Assembly: GCA_002403905.1 (NCBI GenBank)
Contig: DHIR01000261.1
Location: 1-27,742 of the forward strand
Source: Mucilaginibacter sp. UBA4741
GTDB lineage: Bacteria; Bacteroidota; Bacteroidia; Sphingobacteriales; Sphingobacteriaceae
Reading direction: 5' to 3'
DNA length: 27,742 nucleotides
The position numbers and the translations under genes were made by a program. The stretch's first letter is position 1; each line of letters begins with the position of its first letter. This document shows positions 1 to 8,167 of this stretch, piece after piece. Below the pieces are notes generated by a model. That model was given only the letters and a program-made list of their open reading frames with translations. It was not told the DNA's origin and did no database searches.

Positions 1-219
1 AAATACAATGTTGTATCAACAGTAGTTGAGCCGGATTTTAGGTCGACCTTATATTGGGAGCCTAACATAACTACAGACCAAAACGGCAAGGCAAAGGTGT
101 CTTTTTATACATCAGATATTAAAGAAAAGTACACCGTTAAAATAGCAGGTGTTGATGTAAACGGCGATATTGGCGATGGCAGTTTGAAACTTAACCAGGC
201 TAAAAAGGAGGCTAACTAA
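1..219 (+). CDS. C-terminal fragment of a large surface/TonB-plug-type protein
   Basis: The window opens inside a reading frame that runs from the first base to TAA at 217-219, giving the last 72 residues of a protein. The segment contains PDFRSTLYWEPNITTD, then NGKAKVSFYTSDI and KYTVKIAGVD. This closing pattern (P-x-F-R-x-T-x-Y-W-x-P, then a beta-strand pair with a GKAxxSFYT turn) is familiar from the C-termini of large Bacteroidota proteins with macroglobulin-like (MG2) and carboxypeptidase-regulatory/TonB-plug domains. That assignment is family knowledge applied to a short tail, so the full domain layout is unknown. No terminator is visible between its stop and the next gene. Confidence 0.55.
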   Translation, partial: KYNVVSTVVEPDFRSTLYWEPNITTDQNGKAKVSFYTSDIKEKYTVKIAGVDVNGDIGDGSLKLNQAKKEAN

Positions 220-295
220 TCATTGCATATCAACCTTAAAAAATATCCGACAAAAAAGTTTAGTAATGGATGGTATGGTGTAAATATAATATCAT

Positions 296-332
296 AACGG
301 TTTGTATCTGTAATATTTTATTTACAACCGTT
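296..332. promoter_or_regulatory. Inverted repeat upstream of the GH95 gene (possible operator)
   Basis: AACGGTTTGTA at 296-306 is mirrored by TACAACCGTT at 323-332 around a 16-nt AT-rich centre. The arms match except for one extra T. There is no T-tract after it, so it does not look like a terminator for the upstream gene. Its place about 60 nt before the GH95 start makes a regulator-binding site possible. No transcription factor gene adjoins it, and function is inferred from position only. Confidence 0.3.
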
Positions 333-390
333 TAGAAATGAACAGATATGACTAAAATTTTGAATAGCTTTAGCACAGTTAACCAAAATT

Positions 391-2865
391 ATGAGTCCTA
401 AAAAACCCTTGCTGACGCTTGTGCTGTTAAGTACAACCCTCGGCCTTTTTGCACAAAAAAACAATTTAAAGCTATGGTATAATAAGCCATCCGAGAAAAC
501 CTGGGAAAAAGCTATGCCAGTTGGTAATGGCCGTTTGGCAGGTATGGTTTACGGCAACCCCGCCCGCGAAACCATCCAACTAAATGAAGCCACGTTATGG
601 AGCGGCGGCCCAAGCCGTAACGATAGCAAAGAAGCGTTAGCGGCCCTACCCGAGGTAAGACGACTGATATTTGAGAACAAGCGTAAAGAAGCCGCGGCCA
701 TTGCCACCAAAGCCATGCGCTCAAATAAAGATAATGGTATGTGCTACCAGCCGGTGGGCAATTTGTACCTTAACTTCCCCGGCCATGAGCAATATCAAAA
801 CTATTACCGCGACCTGGATATATCAAAAGCTATTGCCACTACCACCTACGTGGTTGATGGTGTAACTTATAAACGCGAGGTATTTGCATCAAACGCTAAC
901 CAGGTTATCGTGGTGCATTTATCGGCAAGCAAGCCGGGTAGTTTAACGTTTTCGGCGGCTATGTCCAGTCCGCAAAAATCCACTGTAGTTACTAAAGGTA
1001 AGGATGAGTTGGTGCTATCCGGCGTATCCGGTACCCGTGACGGCGTAAAGGGACAGGATAAGTTCCAGGCGCTGGTAAGGGTTAAGCTGGATGGCGGCGA
1101 GGTTGCCGCGTCTGACACCTCGGTTAACGTATCAAAAGCCAATGCCGCTACCCTGTTTATATCCATAGCAACTAACTTTGTAAAGTATGATGATATCAGC
1201 GCTGACGAATCGGCCCGCGCTAACGCTTATCTAAATAAAGCCTGGCCCATAGCCTACGCAACATTGGTAAACAACCATGTTGCCGCTTATCAAAAATTCT
1301 TTAACCGGGTTAAGCTGGATATAGGCAAAACAGATTCTATTAAAAATACGACCGATGCCCGTATCAATGATTTCGCCAGTGGGAATGATCCGCAGTTGGT
1401 GGAGCTGTATTTTCAGTTTGGGCGATATTTGTTGATCTCGTCATCACAACCGGGTGGTCAGCCTGCCAATTTACAAGGCATCTGGAATAAAGAAATGAGC
1501 CCGCCCTGGGGCAGTAAATATACCATCAACATTAACACCGAAATGAACTACTGGCCCGCCGAGGAAACCAACCTTGCCGAAATGCACGAGCCGCTAATAC
1601 AAATGGTGAAGGACCTTGCCGTAACCGGTAAACAAACCGCTAAAGATATGTATGGCGTTGGCGGCTGGCTGGCCCACCACAATACCGACCTATGGCGCAT
1701 TACCGGCCCCGTAGACGGCATTTATTCGGGCCTTTGGCCATCAGGAGGTGCTTGGTTAAGCACGCAGTTATGGGATCGCTATATGTACAATGGCGATAAA
1801 GCTTATTTAAAAACCGTATACAGCGCATTACGCGGCGCGGGGCAGTTTTACCTGGAGTTTTTGGTTGAGGAGCCGGAGCATAAATGGTTGGTGATAGCGC
1901 CATCCGTATCGCCAGAGAATGGTCCGCAGGCCTATGGCGGCGGTGTTAATATTGATGCCGGTGTAACTATGGATAACCAACTGGTGTTTGACATATTCAG
2001 CGAGGTAATGGCCGCTGCTAAAATTTTAAATGTAGACCAGGGTTTCGCCGCCAAACTAAAGGCCGCGCGCGATAGGCTGCCGCCTATGCAAATTGGCCAG
2101 TACAGCCAGTTGCAAGAGTGGTTGCACGATTTGGATAGCCCTAAAGACCATAACCGCCACATATCACACTTATACGGGTTGTACCCAAGTAACCAGATAT
2201 CGCCATACCGCACGCCCGAGCTGTTTGATGCCGCGCGTACCTCATTGATCTACCGCACCGATGTATCAACCGGGTGGAGCATGAGTTGGAAAGTTAACTT
2301 TTGGGCACGATTACTTGACGGTAACCACGCCTTTAAACTGATACAAAATCAATTAACCCCAACGGGTAAAAACAAAGGCAGCTCTAACAACGGCGGCGGT
2401 ACCTACCCTAATATGTTTGACGCGCACCCGCCGTTTCAGATAGATGGTAACTTTGGTTGTGCAGCCGGTATCAGCGAAATGCTGATGCAAAGTGCCGATG
2501 GCGCCCTTAATCTGTTGCCTGCCCTGCCTGATGCCTGGCCCGCCGGAACCATCAGCGGACTGCGTGCCCGTGGCGGTTTCGAGATTGTGAGTATGCAATG
2601 GAAGGATGGCAAAATAGCGCAGCTTAAAATTAAGTCGACCGTAGGGGGTAATTGCAGGCTGCGTGTGCCCAATAGCATTAAGCTGGTTGGCGGCGCGTTA
2701 AGATCAGCCAAAGGCGTAAATACTAACTTCTTTTATCAAAACGAAGAAACGGCTAAACCAATCATATCAGACAAAGCACAACTAAAAGCACCTGGCGAAA
2801 AACCAACCCTGCTATATGATATGCCTACCGTAGCCAGTAAAACTTATACGTTGGTGGGGATGTAA
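391..2865 (+). CDS. GH95 alpha-L-fucosidase (secreted)
   Basis: An 824-residue glycoside hydrolase of family 95, which removes alpha-L-fucose (mainly alpha-1,2; some members act on L-galactose) by an inverting mechanism. Residues 1-21 form a signal peptide ending LGLFAQ, so it acts in the periplasm or at the surface. The N-terminal domain starts with LWYNKPSEKTWEKAMPVGNG and carries QLNEATLWSGGP. The catalytic (alpha/alpha)6 barrel shows NINTEMNYWP (N380 and N382, expected to activate the water), SPEN (E509, expected general acid) and QIDGNFG (D685). These match the Glu, Asn-x-Asn and Asp set known from Bifidobacterium AfcA; the alignment is by eye. Length is normal. It stands alone, with no SusC/SusD pair nearby. 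The fine substrate cannot be read from sequence. Confidence 0.93.
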   Translation: MSPKKPLLTLVLLSTTLGLFAQKNNLKLWYNKPSEKTWEKAMPVGNGRLAGMVYGNPARETIQLNEATLWSGGPSRNDSKEALAALPEVRRLIFENKRKEAAAIATKAMRSNKDNGMCYQPVGNLYLNFPGHEQYQNYYRDLDISKAIATTTYVVDGVTYKREVFASNANQVIVVHLSASKPGSLTFSAAMSSPQKSTVVTKGKDELVLSGVSGTRDGVKGQDKFQALVRVKLDGGEVAASDTSVNVSKANAATLFISIATNFVKYDDISADESARANAYLNKAWPIAYATLVNNHVAAYQKFFNRVKLDIGKTDSIKNTTDARINDFASGNDPQLVELYFQFGRYLLISSSQPGGQPANLQGIWNKEMSPPWGSKYTININTEMNYWPAEETNLAEMHEPLIQMVKDLAVTGKQTAKDMYGVGGWLAHHNTDLWRITGPVDGIYSGLWPSGGAWLSTQLWDRYMYNGDKAYLKTVYSALRGAGQFYLEFLVEEPEHKWLVIAPSVSPENGPQAYGGGVNIDAGVTMDNQLVFDIFSEVMAAAKILNVDQGFAAKLKAARDRLPPMQIGQYSQLQEWLHDLDSPKDHNRHISHLYGLYPSNQISPYRTPELFDAARTSLIYRTDVSTGWSMSWKVNFWARLLDGNHAFKLIQNQLTPTGKNKGSSNNGGGTYPNMFDAHPPFQIDGNFGCAAGISEMLMQSADGALNLLPALPDAWPAGTISGLRARGGFEIVSMQWKDGKIAQLKIKSTVGGNCRLRVPNSIKLVGGALRSAKGVNTNFFYQNEETAKPIISDKAQLKAPGEKPTLLYDMPTVASKTYTLVGM

Positions 2866-2897
2866 GTAGGCCAATCTGTTCACCACCCAACCCCGCT

Positions 2898-2977
2898 TGT
2901 CATTTCGACCAACGGGAGAAATCTATACACATACAAATTGCGCGTGTATAGATTTCTCTCTATCGTTCGAAATGACA
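2898..2977. repeat. Dispersed palindromic repeat, family A, copy 1
   Basis: An 80-bp imperfect palindrome between the convergent GH95 and DUF1501 genes. The outer arms TGTCATTTCGA (2898-2908) and TCGAAATGACA (2967-2977) are perfect complements. The inner arms GAGAAATCTATACAC (2916-2930) and GTGTATAGATTTCTC (2944-2958) are also perfect over 15 bp. A diverged relative lies at 7916-7991. It would form a long hairpin in transcripts from either side and may end both convergent messages. No transposase is present, so it behaves as a REP/MITE-like element. Confidence 0.8.
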
Positions 2978-3046
2978 TTTTTTATCTTACGTTTAAAACT
3001 TCAAAGTCCCGCCGGGATTTTATAACTCAGTATGACAAACGAGGAA

Positions 3047-4246
3047 TTATATCAAATCCAACCCGGAAAAATTCTTATTCAATACCTGGCTGTTACTTAC
3101 ATCAAGCCATTTATCCAGTAGCGTGGCGTAAACATCCCTAAAATCTACCTGGTATTTTAAGTCGCCGTTATCCAGCGTAGTTAAATCAGGCGATTCATTA
3201 AAAATACCTGCTTTTTTTAACTTACCGCCAAACATAAATACATTGTTTGCTGTACCATGGTCGGTACCGTTGCTGGCATTTTGTTCAACACGACGACCAA
3301 ACTCAGAGAAAGTCATCACTAAGGTATCATCCAGTTTACCGGTTGCTTTCAAATCTTTAATAAACGCTGCTACAGCATCGCCATAAATTTTTAACTGACG
3401 TCCTTGTTGTCCTTGCTGGCCAACGTGTGTATCAAATCCGCTTAGTGATACATAATAAACGCGGGTGTCTAAACCCGAATTAATAAACTTAGATACATTC
3501 TTTAACTGGTAACCTAAGCCGGTGTTTGGATAGGTGGCAGTTACATTGTAGGTTTTAGATGTTTTCTGTATATAATCTGCTGATGAGTATGTTTCGATCA
3601 TAGTTTTATACAAGTAACCTAAATTATCCTCATTTAAATTAGTACTGCCATGATCATGCACCAAATCCTTAAAGAATGGTTCGCGCGTAGTTTGGAACAG
3701 CTTGTTAGGATCCTGTACAGCAATACCTTTCATCTTAGCACCTTTCATGGCTAATGATAAAGTATCATCAACCTCTATAGCTGTATATGGGTTTTGGCAA
3801 GTCTGGCAGTTCGAATCCAGGTAACGGCCAATCCAGCCGGTACTTAAAAACTGGTTCGAGTCGCTACCCGTTTGCCAGATATCCATTGAACGGAAATGCG
3901 ACCTATCCGGATTTGGATAGCCTACCGAGTTAATGATATTCATCCAACCCTGGTCGTAAATTTCTTTCAAGGCAGATAGGTTAGGATTAAGCCCCTGCAT
4001 ATCGTTAAGTGTTACTATATCAGGCTTATTAATAGCTATGGTTTTACGCTTTTGATAGTAAATATCGTTACCGTAAGGGATGACGGTATTTAAACCATCA
4101 TTACCGCCCGAAAGCTGTATAATAACCAGGTTTTTATGCCCGGTTAAATCGCCTTTTGCCATTGCTTCAAAGGGCTTTAAAAATGCAGGCACCATAAAGG
4201 CCCCTGATATTAATGCGGTGTTTTTTAAAAAATCTCTGCGTTCCAT
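3047..4246 (-). CDS. DUF1501 domain protein, exported
   Basis: A 399-residue DUF1501 protein, a family with an alkaline-phosphatase-like fold and no established reaction. The N-terminus MERRDFLKNTALISGAF has the twin-arginine pattern RRDFLK plus a hydrophobic stretch, so Tat export is likely. Family motifs are visible: VIIQLSGGNDGLNTVIPY (residues about 41-58), SDFR-type segment RSHFRSMDIWQTG, TFSEFGRRVEQN and GTDHGTANNVFMFGG, the last two being the usual metal-site-like blocks. It is the downstream member of a minus-strand group behind two DUF1800 genes; DUF1800 and DUF1501 genes are routinely paired in Bacteroidota and Planctomycetota. Spacing to the upstream gene is 88 bp. The joint function of the pair is unknown. 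Confidence 0.92.
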   Translation of the reverse strand: MERRDFLKNTALISGAFMVPAFLKPFEAMAKGDLTGHKNLVIIQLSGGNDGLNTVIPYGNDIYYQKRKTIAINKPDIVTLNDMQGLNPNLSALKEIYDQGWMNIINSVGYPNPDRSHFRSMDIWQTGSDSNQFLSTGWIGRYLDSNCQTCQNPYTAIEVDDTLSLAMKGAKMKGIAVQDPNKLFQTTREPFFKDLVHDHGSTNLNEDNLGYLYKTMIETYSSADYIQKTSKTYNVTATYPNTGLGYQLKNVSKFINSGLDTRVYYVSLSGFDTHVGQQGQQGRQLKIYGDAVAAFIKDLKATGKLDDTLVMTFSEFGRRVEQNASNGTDHGTANNVFMFGGKLKKAGIFNESPDLTTLDNGDLKYQVDFRDVYATLLDKWLDVSNSQVLNKNFSGLDLI

Positions 4247-4256
4247 CTTTTTAATT

Positions 4257-4334
4257 ATTTATTGAATTACAGAATTAATGATTTATTGATTTTGATTGGT
4301 TAATTCAATCACTCAATAATTCAATAATTCATAC
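4257..4334. repeat. AT-rich octamer-periodic spacer, copy 1
   Basis: The spacer before the DUF1501 gene is built from 8-bp units resembling ATTGAATT and AATTCAAT (for example AATTCAAT, CACTCAAT, AATTCAAT, AATTCATA in series at the right end). Left and right halves are roughly complementary. Positions 4257-4292 are identical over 36 bp to 5733-5768, the spacer of the neighbouring paralogue. Confidence 0.8.
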
Positions 4335-5723
4335 CTAACAAAGCTGATACTCTGGTGTTGATGCTATCTGTATTACTATTGTTTTTAAATCGCCCGGGCG
4401 ATTAACCTCGTCAATTACTGTTTTATTCAGGTCGGGTTCAAGCATAAACCGGGCTATTTCTTCATGCGTTGTTTTGGCGGGGATGTCATGTAAAAACTTA
4501 TCCCAGTTAACCGTGGCTTGTACGCGCCTTATCACATTTAATTGCTGTTTACGCTGCGATGCCAGGTAAGCTTCATCCTCGGGCGTGGCTTTGCCCGTAA
4601 AGTCAATTACCCCGGCATTTAATATGGTTGATGGCATTTTCATCCGGTACATTAACGATGAGCTGTCTATCCAGGTTTTGCCACCCGGCCAGCCCGCCAC
4701 ATTTGGCGGACGAAACAATACCTGCCCCAACGTACGTTGAAACTGCATCAGCACATCAGGGTTTTGATAGGTGATATAAAACTGGCGGTTCAGTCCTACT
4801 AAAAACTCAACCGGCGATTTTACCAAATTGCCGATATTCTTTTCATCATAAAACCAATCAGACAGAAAAACAAATTTCAGCAAGGGCGTTATCTCATAAT
4901 TTTCTTTGTAAAAAACATCGGCCATCTGGTTAATATGTATATCATCAGGCACCTCGTTAACCAAATACTTGTATAGCTTGGTGCAGATAAACACGGCCGT
5001 TTGCTTGTTGGCTGTTATAATGTTTATGATATCCTCGCCGCAAAAATTAGCGGTTTGGCCCAAAAATGTTTTGGTGCCGGTATCATGTGCGTAATTGTTA
5101 AATCTATAAGTACCGTCTTTGCCATTATAGGCCCAGCCGGTAAATGACCGTGCCGACTCTTTTACATCCTGCTCGGTATAATTCCCGCGGCCCAATGTAA
5201 AAAGCTCCATCAGCTCACGCGAAAAATTTTCATTGGGATGATTTTTTTGATTTTGCTGGTTATTTAAAAACTGCAACATCGCCGGCGTTTGCGATACCTG
5301 GATCAGCATAGTTTTAAAATTACCCAGCGCATGGGTGCGGTGTATATTATTCAGTTCCTGCTCGTAATAAGAGTTGCCTACATTGCAGGCAAAATGATTA
5401 TGCCAAAACAAGGTCATTTTTTCTCTTAACTGCGCATCGGTATTACTTAACTGTTTTACCCAGGTATCATTTAACACTTTTTCCTGTTTGTTCCGGTCTT
5501 GATTAAGCTGTCTTTTTTCGTCCTCGGTAAGGGTATTATAAGGCCGTTGCCTTATGTCGATATTTTCTGTAACAGCAGTTAAAAGCTCTATTTTTTCGGA
5601 TGCCTTGAAAAGTTTTCTTACACTTTTCCGTATCGACCAGTTTTGCTTGTCGTGCAGATCCTCAAACCTGATGCCGAAGCCGGCCCTGGCGTATAAATGC
5701 TTTATCTGTTTCGAGTTATTCAT
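4335..5723 (-). CDS. DUF1800 domain protein, paralogue 1
   Basis: A 462-residue DUF1800 protein of unknown biochemical function. The diagnostic blocks are present: LREKMTLFWHNHFACN, AMLQFLNNQQNQKNHPNENF, then SRELMELFTLGRGNYTEQD and ESARSFTGWAYNG, and later PPNVAGWPGGKTWIDSSSL. No clear signal peptide is seen; the start MNNSKQIKHLYARAGFG is the usual family beginning, so export, if any, is not by a standard leader. It is closely similar along its whole length to the next gene upstream (5803-7182) and ends with the same EYQL. The 79-bp spacer in front of it is partly identical to the spacer in front of the DUF1501 gene, showing that gene plus spacer were duplicated together. Likely co-transcribed with the DUF1501 gene. 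Confidence 0.92.
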   Translation of the reverse strand: MNNSKQIKHLYARAGFGIRFEDLHDKQNWSIRKSVRKLFKASEKIELLTAVTENIDIRQRPYNTLTEDEKRQLNQDRNKQEKVLNDTWVKQLSNTDAQLREKMTLFWHNHFACNVGNSYYEQELNNIHRTHALGNFKTMLIQVSQTPAMLQFLNNQQNQKNHPNENFSRELMELFTLGRGNYTEQDVKESARSFTGWAYNGKDGTYRFNNYAHDTGTKTFLGQTANFCGEDIINIITANKQTAVFICTKLYKYLVNEVPDDIHINQMADVFYKENYEITPLLKFVFLSDWFYDEKNIGNLVKSPVEFLVGLNRQFYITYQNPDVLMQFQRTLGQVLFRPPNVAGWPGGKTWIDSSSLMYRMKMPSTILNAGVIDFTGKATPEDEAYLASQRKQQLNVIRRVQATVNWDKFLHDIPAKTTHEEIARFMLEPDLNKTVIDEVNRPGDLKTIVIQIASTPEYQLC

Positions 5724-5732
5724 TGCATTTTA

Positions 5733-5802
5733 ATTTATTGAATTACAGAATTAATGATTTATTGATTTCAATTCTATAATTCAGGCACTCAAAAATTCAT
5801 AC
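5733..5802. repeat. AT-rich octamer-periodic spacer, copy 2
   Basis: This is the second copy of the spacer motif. 5733-5768 matches 4257-4292 exactly over 36 bp. The remainder (AATTCTAT, AATTCAGG, CACTCAAA, AATTCATA) keeps the 8-bp period but has diverged from copy 1. It fills the gap between the two DUF1800 genes. Confidence 0.8.
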
Positions 5803-7182
5803 CTAACTTAACTGATACTCCGGCGATGACACCAACTCAATAACCAACGCCTTTGTATCTTTTGATTGACTAACACTATTCATCAAAGCGCTACTCAACT
5901 TAGGTTCCAACATAAACTGCGCTATACTTGTTTTATTCATGTCCTTAGGTATAGCACTCAAAAATTTATTCCAATCGGGTTGTGCCTGCACCCTTGTATT
6001 TACAAATGATTGTTGTGTACGCATGGTAGCTAAAAAAGCTTCGTCTTCCGGGTCGGCTTTGCCGGCAAAATCAATAACACCACCATTTAATATGGTTGAT
6101 GGTATTTTTATGCGATACATTAATGATGAGCTGTCAATCCAGTTGCGCCCGCCTGGCCAGCCGGCAACATTTGGCGGATAAAACAGTACCTGCCCCAGCA
6201 CTTTCTGAAACTGTAGCATCACTTCGGGGCGTTGATAGTTAATGGTAAACTGCCTGTTCAATCCAACTATTAATTCAATGGGCGATTTTACCAGGTTGCC
6301 CGTATTTTTATCATCATAAAACCAATCGGCAGTAAATACATACTCCAGTAATGGCTTTATCTCGTAATTGGCATTATAAAACACATCGGCCATTGCATTT
6401 ACATGCGCAGGGTCGGGTATTTCATTCACTAAATATTTATAGAGTTTATTGCTGACAAAATGCGCTGTATCCTTCTTTTCAAATAATATGTTGATGATGT
6501 CCTCGCCCGTAAAATTACCCGTTTTACCCAAAAAAGTCTTCTGACCCGTATCATGCACAAATGGCCGGTTTTTAAATTCGCCCGTCCGGTCATACCCCCA
6601 ACCTGTAAATGAGCGTGCCGACTCTTTAACATCCTGCTCGGTATAGTTACCACGGCCGACGGTAAAAAGCTCCATCAGTTCGCGCGCGAAATTTTCGTTA
6701 GGATGTCCTTTTAAGTTTTGCTGATTATTTAAAAACTGCAGCATAGCCGGTGATTTGGCTATCTCCAGCGTCATGGTTTTAAAATTACCTAAGGCGTTAC
6801 TGCGTTGAATATTAGCTGCCTGTTGTGCGTATGTGCCTTGTTTAGAGCGACAGGAAAAGTGGTTGTTCCAAAACAAGGCCATTTTTTCGCGCAGTTGGCC
6901 TTTGGTTGTACTCATGTAGTTTACCCAACCTAAATTCAGGTCCTTTTCCTGTTGACGCTGTTGTTGCTGAAACATTTTGCGACTTGCCTGATCGCCTTTT
7001 ACAACCATTGCATAATCTACATTGCCCTTAACAATATTAAGAGGCTCATAATCTGCAGATGCTTTAAAGAGTTCCTTAACAGCTTGTTTAATGCTTTGGC
7101 TTTCGGCCTCCTTAAAATCATCAAAGCCCAGGCCGAAGCCCGCGCGCGATGCTAAATGTTTGATTTGCTTAAGATTGGCCAT
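5803..7182 (-). CDS. DUF1800 domain protein, paralogue 2
   Basis: A 459-residue DUF1800 protein, first gene of the minus-strand group. It shares all family blocks with its neighbour: LREKMALFWNNHFSCR, AMLQFLNNQQNLKGHPNENF, RELMELFTVGRGNYTEQD, ESARSFTGWGYD and PPNVAGWPGGRNWIDSSSL. The N-terminus MANLKQIKHLASRAGFGLGF is the family norm and no signal peptide is evident. The two paralogues differ mostly in surface-type residues and in the last third, so both look intact and under selection rather than one being a relic. Its promoter should lie in the 93-bp divergent region shared with aat, where I could not pick a convincing box on this strand. Confidence 0.92.
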   Translation of the reverse strand: MANLKQIKHLASRAGFGLGFDDFKEAESQSIKQAVKELFKASADYEPLNIVKGNVDYAMVVKGDQASRKMFQQQQRQQEKDLNLGWVNYMSTTKGQLREKMALFWNNHFSCRSKQGTYAQQAANIQRSNALGNFKTMTLEIAKSPAMLQFLNNQQNLKGHPNENFARELMELFTVGRGNYTEQDVKESARSFTGWGYDRTGEFKNRPFVHDTGQKTFLGKTGNFTGEDIINILFEKKDTAHFVSNKLYKYLVNEIPDPAHVNAMADVFYNANYEIKPLLEYVFTADWFYDDKNTGNLVKSPIELIVGLNRQFTINYQRPEVMLQFQKVLGQVLFYPPNVAGWPGGRNWIDSSSLMYRIKIPSTILNGGVIDFAGKADPEDEAFLATMRTQQSFVNTRVQAQPDWNKFLSAIPKDMNKTSIAQFMLEPKLSSALMNSVSQSKDTKALVIELVSSPEYQLS

Positions 7183-7261
7183 GTTTTAAGGGGGGTTAAA
7201 ACAGTATGAGTGCTAATTTAACAAATAGTTTAATTGTAATAACAAATTAATGTATATGACA

Positions 7262-7269
7262 TAAATTTG
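7262..7269 (+). promoter_or_regulatory. Bacteroidota -7 box in front of aat
   Basis: TAAATTTG fits the TAnnTTTG consensus used by the Bacteroidota primary sigma factor. A TTG lies at 7234-7236, about the right distance for the -33 element. Only 6 nt separate the box from the aat ATG, so transcription would begin at or next to the start codon. Confidence 0.5.
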
Positions 7270-7275
7270 TGACAA

Positions 7276-7905
7276 ATGATATTCAGGCTTACAGAACATT
7301 TATTATTCCCCAACCCTGAATTGGCCGAGGCCGATGGCCTTTTAGCCGTTGGCGGTGACCTGTCAACCGAACGATTAATTTTGGCCTATCAAAGCGGCAT
7401 TTTCCCCTGGTATAGCGATGATACGCCTATTTTATGGTACTCGCCGCATGAGCGGTTTGTATTGTATCCTGATGAATTGAATATATCATCAAGCATGAAA
7501 AGAGTTTTAAACTCCAACCGTTTTCGCGTTACTTATAATACTTGTTTTACCGATGTTATAGAAGCTTGTTCGGCTGTTGAGCGCAAGGACCAGGACGGGA
7601 CCTGGATAACTGCTGATATGAAAAATGCTTACATCCAACTTTATCAACAGGGTAATGCACATTCTGTAGAGGTTTGGCAGGGCGATGATTTGGTTGGCGG
7701 CATGTATGGCGTAGCCGTTGGCGATGTGTTTTGTGGCGAAAGCATGTTTAGCAAAGTAAGCAATGCTTCAAAAACAGCTTTGATAGCCTTTATAAAAACC
7801 GGCGATTATAAATTGCTGGATTGCCAGGTGCATACCGATCATATGGCAACCATTGGCGCACGAATGATTAGCAGAAAAGAATATATGGCTATGCTGGTAA
7901 AATAA
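7276..7905 (+). CDS. aat: Leucyl/phenylalanyl-tRNA--protein transferase
   Basis: A 209-residue cytoplasmic enzyme that moves Leu or Phe from aminoacyl-tRNA onto proteins with N-terminal Lys or Arg, marking them for ClpS/ClpAP in the N-end-rule pathway. Family landmarks are clear: FPNPELAEADGLLAVGGDLS (residues about 11-30), then LAYQSGIFPWYSDDTPILWY and SPHERFVL, HSVEVWQGDDLVGGMYGVAV, FCGESMFSKVSNASK and the closing LLDCQVHTDHMATIGAR. Length fits the family. The ATG is supported because the protein begins at the same point as other family members. It is divergent from the DUF1800 genes. A -7 box ends 6 nt before the ATG, suggesting a leaderless message. Confidence 0.97.
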   Translation: MIFRLTEHLLFPNPELAEADGLLAVGGDLSTERLILAYQSGIFPWYSDDTPILWYSPHERFVLYPDELNISSSMKRVLNSNRFRVTYNTCFTDVIEACSAVERKDQDGTWITADMKNAYIQLYQQGNAHSVEVWQGDDLVGGMYGVAVGDVFCGESMFSKVSNASKTALIAFIKTGDYKLLDCQVHTDHMATIGARMISRKEYMAMLVK

Positions 7906-7915
7906 AATCACAATC

Positions 7916-7991
7916 TCATCTCGATGAGGTGAGATCTATACATACAAATACTTATATATTATATGGATTTCTCACCTTGTTCTAAATGATG
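7916..7991. repeat. Dispersed palindromic repeat, family A, copy 2 (diverged)
   Basis: Starting just after aat, this segment aligns with 2898-2977: TCATCTCGAT, GAGATCTATACATACAAAT and GGATTTCTC followed by CTAAATGATG correspond in order to the arms and loop of copy 1. The arms GGTGAGATCTATA and TATATGGATTTCTCACC still pair imperfectly. It may act as the aat transcript end. It is more decayed than copy 1. Confidence 0.6.
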
Positions 7992-8167
7992 TAAGTTTTT
8001 GATAGATAATGTGGAACAGCCTGTTTTACAATTAAATTTCATTCATCTATACAAAATACTTATTCACCGATATGTTTTTACGCTAAATTTACGTTTAACT
8101 AATTTTAAGGCATAATGCCACTTCAAAATAGATATTGTGCGATAGATTTGTGGTATCTTAGTTAATG
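7992..8167. other. Intergenic stretch between aat and the PKD/CHU_C gene
   Basis: The aat to PKD-gene gap (7906-8231) is 326 bp. It holds the family A repeat, then this AT-rich stretch, then a perfect palindrome at 8168-8203. Two TAGATTTG strings (8143-8150 and 8214-8221) fit the Bacteroidota -7 consensus. No open frame with a plausible protein was seen here. Confidence 0.5.
8143..8150 (+). promoter_or_regulatory. Candidate -7 box upstream of the hairpin
   Basis: TAGATTTG fits TAnnTTTG. If used, transcription would start near 8156 and the perfect palindrome at 8168-8203 would sit in the 5' leader of the PKD/CHU_C message. No good -33 element was seen, so this is weak. Confidence 0.3.

Noticed and set aside
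2938..3141. A 67-codon plus-strand frame between GH95 and DUF1501
   Set aside because: It begins inside the palindromic repeat and runs antisense into the DUF1501 gene; the product looks like no protein.
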